The notes under the pieces: model-generated
Seen by the model: only the letters and a program-made list of their open reading frames with translations
Told to the model about the DNA's origin: nothing
Database searches by the model: none
Shown: piece by piece, positions 6,623-10,755 of the stretch
Position numbering within the stretch: the first letter of the stretch is position 1
How the letters are laid out: every line of letters starts with the position of its first letter
Made by a program: the position numbers and the translations under genes
Origin: Bacteroidetes bacterium UBA4408
Lineage (GTDB): Bacteria; Bacteroidota; Bacteroidia; UBA4408
Assembly (NCBI GenBank): GCA_002389785.1
Contig: DGQS01000184.1
Coordinates: forward strand, 1-10,755
Reading direction: 5' to 3'
DNA length: 10,755 nt

Positions 6623-7300
6623 ATGAAAATAGTAGTATTTACAGGCGCCGGTATTAGCGCTGAAAGTGGAATTAATACTTTTCGCGACAGCGATGGATTA
6701 TGGGAAAAATACCGTATTGAAGACGTTGCTACTCCAGAAGCCTTTAGGCGAAATCCTGAATTGGTGCTCGATTTTTACAATCAACGCCGCAAGCAGGTTT
6801 TACAAGCCAATCCAAATGCTGCACATACTGCTTTGGTTGAATTGCAAAAAAAACACAACGTTCAAATTATTACCCAAAATGTAGACGATTTGCATGAGCG
6901 AGCCGGTTCTAAAAATGTGCTGCATCTGCATGGCGAATTGCTAAAAGCTCGAAGTACTATTGACCCTGCACTAGTTGTTAAATTAAATTCTACAGAGTTA
7001 AAGCTTGGTGACTTGTGCCCTAAGGGCGCTCAATTGCGTCCGCACATTGTATGGTTTGGCGAACTGGTACCCATGATGGAAACAGCAAATAGAATAGCTG
7101 CAACTGCTGAATTATTTATAGTGATTGGAACCTCGTTGAATGTTTACCCTGCGGCAAATCTTTTGGATTATGTGCCCTACGATTGTCCTATTTATTTAAT
7201 TGACCATAATCCGGTAACAGCCGTAAATCGCTCCGAAATAAAGCACATAAAACAAAAAGCCGGAATTGGAGTTCCGGCTTTAGTTAATAAATATCTGTAA
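6623..7300 (+). CDS. cobB: Sir2-family NAD-dependent protein deacylase (CobB/SIRT5-like, zinc cysteines absent)
   Basis: A 225-residue cytoplasmic sirtuin that removes acyl groups from lysine with NAD+, releasing nicotinamide and O-acyl-ADP-ribose. The Rossmann motif GAGISAESGI (8-17) and FRD (20-22) bind NAD. TQNVDDLHERAG (84-95) and the catalytic His103 in LHLHGE follow, and GTSLNVYPAA (169-178) completes the NAD site. DFYNQRR holds the Tyr52-x-x-Arg55 pair which, in CobB and SIRT5, recognises succinyl and malonyl groups, so class III activity is predicted. The zinc module between 105 and 139 is shortened: only Cys132 remains of the usual four cysteines, so the metal is presumably not bound. 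LRPHIVWFGE (138-147) is intact. The full length fits compact bacterial sirtuins. It lies 57 nt after the T9SS gene, probably with its own promoter, and ends 3 nt from the convergent gene. The symbol is assigned by family resemblance. Confidence 0.93.
   Translation: MKIVVFTGAGISAESGINTFRDSDGLWEKYRIEDVATPEAFRRNPELVLDFYNQRRKQVLQANPNAAHTALVELQKKHNVQIITQNVDDLHERAGSKNVLHLHGELLKARSTIDPALVVKLNSTELKLGDLCPKGAQLRPHIVWFGELVPMMETANRIAATAELFIVIGTSLNVYPAANLLDYVPYDCPIYLIDHNPVTAVNRSEIKHIKQKAGIGVPALVNKYL
7249..7281 (-). terminator. minus-strand intrinsic terminator inside the 3' end of the sirtuin gene
   Basis: AAAGCCGGAA (7256-7265) and TTCCGGCTTT (7272-7281) form a perfect 10-bp stem with a 6-nt loop. Read on the minus strand, the stem runs straight into TTTTTGTTTT, a strong intrinsic terminator for the gene ending at 7304. 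On the plus strand there is no T-run after the stem. The signal overlaps the sirtuin codons for the Lys-Ala-Gly-Ile-Gly-Val-Pro-Ala-Leu region. Confidence 0.75.
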
Positions 7301-7301
7301 A

Positions 7302-7327
7302 GATTACTCGGTAATCACTAATTTTTT
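7302..7327 (+). terminator. weak plus-strand terminator after the sirtuin gene
   Basis: GATTAC-tcg-GTAATC (7302-7316) is a 6-bp stem followed five bases later by TTTTTT (7322-7327). The stem begins 2 nt after the sirtuin stop and lies within the last codons of the convergent gene. The stem is short and AT-rich and the T-run is displaced, so termination here would be inefficient. Confidence 0.35.
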
Positions 7328-8029
7328 GGTGCTAACTTTTGTTCTTCCCACGTATAGTGAATAAAAGTAAACTCCTTCTGAAAAGTCATTTGCATTTAAA
7401 CGTACTGTTCCTTTTGTAGCTGATAATCTTTCTTGATACACCTCAACACCCATTGAATTGGTAATTTTAATGTATGAATTTGTAGTATTTTCAATAGAAT
7501 AGTTTATTGAAGTTTGAGCAGCAGCAGGATTTGGATACGCATTACCGATTTTATTTTTTGCACTTAATCCGACATTATTCACATCTGATGGAGTAGCATT
7601 TATTACTAAAGTAATATTCGCCGTATCGCTTGAATTGGTATTAAAAAACTGGTAACGCATGGTTGAACTACCCAATTGGTGGTAAGGATTATAGTATGCG
7701 TGAAAGGTACCAAACAAGGTATCCATGGCATTTATGGTCATCGGTTGTGCTAAGTCAACAATGGGAGAATAGCACTGGTCCCAACAAAAATAAGATTCAG
7801 CATTTGGAATCAAATTATTTAAAGTTCTTGCACAATTGATAGAAACATTTAAAGAAGTAGTATTTGCCACATGTAAGTCGTACTCATAAGGATCAATTGA
7901 AGCGGTATCAATAAAAATATAAACCGTACCATTGGTAACATCATTGCCTTCTAAGTCGATTAGATTAATGTTTTGAGCTTGACTACCTACAGCAAGAAAT
8001 AAGGAAACAGCAAGTAAAAATTTTTTCAT
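7304..8029 (-). CDS. secreted protein with FCWxxCY motif and T9SS type A sorting domain
   Basis: A 241-residue protein. The start at 8029 is chosen over an in-frame ATG at 8086, because MKKFLLAVSLFLAVGSQAQ is a clean Sec signal peptide, the upstream residues would spoil it, and the promoter lies between the two ATGs. After cleavage near residue 19 there is a beta-rich module of about 120 residues (NLIDLEGNDVTNGTVYIFID; FCWDQCY at 81-87; GTFHAYYNPYHQLGSSTMRY). This resembles a small Ig-like module found in Bacteroidota T9SS proteins with the same FCW-x-x-CY signature and a 'F-x-A-Y-x-P-x-x-x-x-G-x-S-x-x-R-Y' strand. Its two cysteines could form a disulfide. From about 163 to the end is a type A sorting domain (NAYPNPAAAQTSI, GVEVYQE, GVYFYSLYV, KKLVITE). 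Surface display or release is expected; the function is unknown. It follows the propeller gene in the same orientation. Confidence 0.75.
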   Translation of the reverse strand: MKKFLLAVSLFLAVGSQAQNINLIDLEGNDVTNGTVYIFIDTASIDPYEYDLHVANTTSLNVSINCARTLNNLIPNAESYFCWDQCYSPIVDLAQPMTINAMDTLFGTFHAYYNPYHQLGSSTMRYQFFNTNSSDTANITLVINATPSDVNNVGLSAKNKIGNAYPNPAAAQTSINYSIENTTNSYIKITNSMGVEVYQERLSATKGTVRLNANDFSEGVYFYSLYVGRTKVSTKKLVITE

Positions 8030-8055
8030 TTTTCGGGTTTTAAAATTAATTTTCT

Positions 8056-8087
8056 CAAAAGTAAGTGATTTTATTTTTGAATGCAAA
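8056..8087 (-). promoter_or_regulatory. Bacteroidota-type promoter for the FCWxxCY gene
   Basis: On the minus strand TTTG (8087-8084), a 20-nt spacer and TACTTTTG (8063-8056) match the -33/-7 consensus exactly. Transcription should begin near 8049, about 20 nt before the ATG at 8029. The -33 box lies in the last codons of the propeller gene. The site also rules against the ATG at 8086, which would be upstream of the transcript start. Confidence 0.65.
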
Positions 8088-9504
8088 TCTTTGAATAATA
8101 AGTAGCTAAATTTGTTTCTGCGTGTAAAACATACATGCCATTTGACAAGTCATTGGGAAATTGTAAGTTGTAACTCATTCCATTGCAAGTTGCCGATGTT
8201 TCGAACATCAAATTACCTTGCAGGCTATATAAAGTAAATTTTACAGGACTATTCATTGTTTTGTTGAATACAATTTGCAAACTGTTTTTAGTTGGATTGG
8301 GCCAAGTTTGAATATTTTTGGGCTGAGTTAATGATTCAGCAATTCCAACACCGGCAAGTGTATCCTGAGCATATACAAGTAAAAAATCATCGTCGCCATT
8401 GTGATAGCCATTTCCGAATAAATAAAATCCGCTGTCTTTAGCCGCTATAATTTGATAGCCAATGTCAATTGATGAATCTCCAAAGGTTTGAACCCACAGT
8501 AAATTCGCCGCTGAATCTGTTTTACCAAAAACCATATCGATGGGACCCGGATGATAACTGTTGCTGTAACCGGTAAAATAAAAGTTGCCACTTGCGTCTT
8601 GTATCAGCGAAAACAAAGCATCTGAAACAAGCCCACCAAATGTTTTTCTAAAAATGCTGGTACCGGTCGCATCAATTTTTTCCATAAAAAAATTGAAAGG
8701 TTGATTGGGTGCAGGATCCGTTTCGCCATAGGATATAAACGAGCCATCTGCTAAGGGTAAAATACCTTGGCTGCCATTCGTAAGTGTATCGCCAAAAGCG
8801 AAATCCCAAATTGCTCCTCCGGCAGAGTCGAGGCGAGTAACTTCAACATCGTAATTGCTGGCATTGTTCGAGTTTGAGTCGCCGGTAAGTATATAACCAC
8901 CATCTGCCAATTGATGAATAGCTGTACCCACATCGTTATAGGAACCGCCTATGGTTCCGGTCCATTGCTGATTTCCCAGCGAATCGAGCTTTAAATAATA
9001 GATGTCATTTACATTCGAGTTGTCTGTAGTTGATCCGCATGCAATGTAGCCACCGTCGGTGGTAGCTTCAATATAACGGAAGGTTTGATTTTGAAAGTTA
9101 CCAAATTGTTTATACCAAATGATGGTTCCATCTGTATCAATCTTGGCCGCAAAGGCATCTTTATCAAATACCGAAACTTCTGTTTCTCCACAAATAATCA
9201 GCTTTCCATCTTTAGTTTGATTCATGCTTAATGCATAGTTATTGAGCGAATCTCCGTAAAATTTGGTCCAAACAACCGAGCCATTCCTTGCTAATTTGCA
9301 TACGGTAGCATCGTAAGTTGAATTTAATCCAACTGCACTGTACCCAGCTACATATATACTCCCATTCGAAAGTTGAGTTATTGCTCTTCCAGCATCGGTG
9401 GTAGTTGTTCCAAAGTAATTACTGAAATAGGCACTTTGGGCAATACTTAGGTTGTAAAAAGCATGAAACAGCTGTATTAAAAAAAGGAATCTAACTTTAT
9501 TCAT
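8071..9504 (-). CDS. secreted seven-repeat beta-propeller protein with T9SS sorting domain
   Basis: A 477-residue protein with a Sec signal peptide ending near Ala-Gln (residue 23). Residues about 28-385 contain seven repeats of roughly 50 residues. Each has an 'FG[D/G/N]....D....I..L.DGGYI..G.[ST]' core followed by a strand such as 'D[AI]...K[LI]D..G...W.K.FG'. Representative cores are YFGTTTTDAGRAITQLSNG, TIGGSYNDVGTAIHQLADGG and TFGGLVSDALFSLIQDASG. Seven repeats fit a closed seven-bladed propeller of the kind frequent in T9SS cargo. The last ~80 residues are a sorting domain (IQTWPNPTKNSLQIVF, YSLQGNLMFE, LSNGMYVLHAE, KICIQK), with W in place of the usual Y before PNP. No catalytic residues are evident; a binding or scaffold role at the surface is an inference. 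A separate promoter serves the downstream gene. Confidence 0.8.
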   Translation of the reverse strand: MNKVRFLFLIQLFHAFYNLSIAQSAYFSNYFGTTTTDAGRAITQLSNGSIYVAGYSAVGLNSTYDATVCKLARNGSVVWTKFYGDSLNNYALSMNQTKDGKLIICGETEVSVFDKDAFAAKIDTDGTIIWYKQFGNFQNQTFRYIEATTDGGYIACGSTTDNSNVNDIYYLKLDSLGNQQWTGTIGGSYNDVGTAIHQLADGGYILTGDSNSNNASNYDVEVTRLDSAGGAIWDFAFGDTLTNGSQGILPLADGSFISYGETDPAPNQPFNFFMEKIDATGTSIFRKTFGGLVSDALFSLIQDASGNFYFTGYSNSYHPGPIDMVFGKTDSAANLLWVQTFGDSSIDIGYQIIAAKDSGFYLFGNGYHNGDDDFLLVYAQDTLAGVGIAESLTQPKNIQTWPNPTKNSLQIVFNKTMNSPVKFTLYSLQGNLMFETSATCNGMSYNLQFPNDLSNGMYVLHAETNLATYYSKICIQK

Positions 9505-9549
9505 AATGAACTGGGAGTGTCGGAATAATAGTGTAGTGGATTAAAAATA

Positions 9550-9582
9550 CAAAATAAGGGATTTTGACGGTAAAACAACAAA
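9550..9582 (-). promoter_or_regulatory. candidate promoter for the beta-propeller gene
   Basis: On the minus strand TTTG (9582-9579), a 21-nt spacer and TTATTTTG (9557-9550) match the Bacteroidota promoter with one mismatch in the -7 box. The leader before the ATG at 9504 would be about 40 nt. The -33 box overlaps the edge of the palindrome at 9581-9594. Confidence 0.45.
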
Positions 9583-9594
9583 AGTTTAAACTTT
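9581..9594. repeat. 14-bp perfect palindrome AAAGTTTAAACTTT
   Basis: AAAGTTTAAACTTT is identical to its reverse complement. It lies in the spacer between the divergent propeller and Omp28-like genes and touches the -33 box of the propeller promoter, which is a plausible operator position. It is AT-rich, so chance cannot be excluded. Confidence 0.5.
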
Positions 9595-9736
9595 GATTCC
9601 GGGTTTATTTAATTATCTTCAATGCTAGCGCAGGAGGGAGGTTCTATTATTAGTTGCGAATAACCCCTATAAATGTTAAAAATGCACCTATTTTTTTATA
9701 AGTTTAAAATATGACAAAACCCTTTCTAAATTTTGT

Positions 9737-9744
9737 TATTTTCG
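9737..9744 (+). promoter_or_regulatory. possible -7 box for the Omp28-like gene
   Basis: TATTTTCG matches TAnnTTTG except at one position and lies about 48 nt before the ATG at 9793, giving a leader of roughly 42 nt. No clear TTTG was found 19-21 nt upstream, so this is a weak call. Confidence 0.3.
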
Positions 9745-9792
9745 CAATTCAATAGTTGAAAATTCAATTTAATCCTTAAACCAAAAAAACAA

Positions 9793-10755
9793 ATGAAAAG
9801 AATTTTTACATTCATCGGTTGCCTCACCTTGGCTGCTACTATGCAATCAAAGGCTCAATCGCAACGCTTAGTTTTAGTGGAGGAATTTACCAATGCAAGC
9901 TGTCCTCCATGTGCTGCACAAAACCCAACGTTCAACACCTTGCTTGCAAACAATACCGTTAAAGTTGTTTCTATTAAGTATCAAACCAATTGGCCGGGTG
10001 TTGACCCAATGAATGCCCAAACTCAGGCTGAGGTAGGTCCACGCGTTACTTATTATGGTGTTACCGGTGTTCCATATTCGCCAATTGATGGAGATGTAAA
10101 TATTGCTCCTATTGGTGGATATTATCAAGGGGCTCCGCATAACATCATTCAATCTACCATAGATACCAAATACGCAATTCCTGCAACTCACGATATTGCG
10201 CTTACTCATGCGTATTCTTCCGACTACGATTCAATTTATGTTACCATGAATATTACCTGTACGCAAACAGGAACCGGTAATTTAAAAGCCAGAATTGCCT
10301 TAATTGAAAAGGAGATTTCATTTCCTTCGGCACCGGGTACAAATGGAGAAACTGATTTTTATTATGTAATGCGTAAAATGTATCCAAATGCAGCAGGAAC
10401 AACTGTCACCGCTGATACATTAGGAGAAACACAAAGCATTGTTTTAGGAGCAGCTACTCCTTTGTATACTTACAACATAAATGAATTAGCGGTTGTTGGT
10501 TTTATTCAGAACGACGCCAACAAAGCTATTAAACAAGCTGCATTTAGCGATGTAGTTACTATTTCAGACATGGTTGGTATCGATTTAATTGACAACGTAC
10601 CTACCGTACAATGTGTAACAGATTACTATCCAGATGTAACGATTTCCAATAAAGGAACTTCTACTTTGACTAGTTGTGATATTAATTATCAGTTTGATAA
10701 TGCTGCTGCTACAACTGTTCCTTGGACCGGTTCTATTGCTCCAGGAGGAACTGCG
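9793..10755 (+). CDS. Omp28-family secreted thioredoxin-fold protein (C-terminus beyond window)
   Basis: The open frame runs from ATG 9793 to the window edge without a stop, giving the first 321 residues. A Sec signal peptide (MKRIFTFIGCLTLAATMQSKAQ) is followed directly by LVLVEEFTNASCPPCAAQNP. This 'EEFTN..C..C' sequence with CPPC at 37-40 is characteristic of the Omp28-related family in Bacteroidota, which has a thioredoxin-like fold. GVTGVPYSPIDG supplies the expected cis-Pro region (Pro94). Residues about 100-250 complete the domain. From about 265 an Ig-like or CARDB-like module begins (VTDYYPDVTISNKG, then CDINYQFD). A role in thiol-disulfide chemistry in the periplasm or at the outer membrane is suggested by the motif but not proven for the family. 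A C-terminal T9SS domain is common in relatives but lies outside the window. It is divergent from the propeller gene across 288 nt. Confidence 0.85.
   Translation, partial: MKRIFTFIGCLTLAATMQSKAQSQRLVLVEEFTNASCPPCAAQNPTFNTLLANNTVKVVSIKYQTNWPGVDPMNAQTQAEVGPRVTYYGVTGVPYSPIDGDVNIAPIGGYYQGAPHNIIQSTIDTKYAIPATHDIALTHAYSSDYDSIYVTMNITCTQTGTGNLKARIALIEKEISFPSAPGTNGETDFYYVMRKMYPNAAGTTVTADTLGETQSIVLGAATPLYTYNINELAVVGFIQNDANKAIKQAAFSDVVTISDMVGIDLIDNVPTVQCVTDYYPDVTISNKGTSTLTSCDINYQFDNAAATTVPWTGSIAPGGTA

Noticed and set aside
8030..8086. Upstream in-frame ATG for the FCWxxCY protein
   Set aside because: It lies inside the propeller gene and upstream of the predicted transcript start, and it would place charged residues ahead of a clean signal peptide.
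8071..9504. Repeats of the propeller gene as a tandem DNA repeat
   Set aside because: The similarity is at protein level only (about 50-residue blades); the nucleotide copies are too divergent to call a DNA repeat.
9874..10209. 111-codon minus-strand frame
   Set aside because: It is the antisense shadow of the Omp28-like gene, whose plus-strand protein has a signal peptide and a family motif. The minus frame has neither.

Overview
The window looks like a piece of a low-GC Bacteroidota chromosome, from the Flavobacteriia, Sphingobacteriia or Chitinophagia side of the phylum. The evidence is consistent. Three C-terminal type IX secretion (T9SS) type A sorting domains of the 'YPNPA...G.Y' kind can be seen. 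Two lipoproteins have Cys-Lys-Lys after the lipobox. Good matches to the Bacteroidota TTTG-N19/21-TAnnTTTG promoter lie upstream of genes. No Shine-Dalgarno sequences precede the starts, and an Omp28-type secreted thioredoxin-fold protein is present. The exact taxon cannot be read from this sequence.

Layout. 1-160: C-terminal end of a Y1/REP-associated (RAYT-like) transposase, followed by two small REP-like hairpins and a set of mutually exclusive ATCATCC/GGATGAT stems that may form its terminator. 161-526: otherwise empty leader with a good promoter at 415-444. 527-6565: an apparent three-gene operon on the plus strand with 16 and 19 nt gaps. It encodes a lipocalin-like lipoprotein, a second lipoprotein and a giant T9SS-exported protein. 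The giant gene appears broken twice. Its signal peptide lies in another frame, joined through a 7-A or 6-T homopolymer (1636-1685), and an in-frame TAA (5069-5071) separates the beta-helix N-terminal piece (1685-5071) from the C-terminal piece that carries the sorting domain (5081-6565). 6623-7300: a Sir2-family deacylase (CobB/SIRT5-like, without the zinc-binding cysteines).

7304-9504 (minus strand, convergent with the sirtuin): a seven-repeat beta-propeller T9SS protein (upstream) and a smaller T9SS protein with an FCWxxCY motif (downstream, with its own promoter running into the end of the propeller gene). The minus-strand terminator lies inside the last codons of the sirtuin gene. 9505-9792: divergent regulatory region with a 14-bp perfect palindrome. 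9793-10755: the first 321 codons of an Omp28-family protein with a CPPC motif, running off the window.

Taken together, this is mainly a cell-surface and secretion region: lipoproteins, T9SS cargo and an extracytoplasmic thioredoxin-fold protein, with one housekeeping-type sirtuin inserted. The most notable observation is the doubly interrupted giant T9SS gene, which is otherwise open over about 1,640 codons. It is either a recently inactivated or switchable surface protein, or it carries sequence errors. No CRISPR, tRNA, rRNA or integrase was seen.
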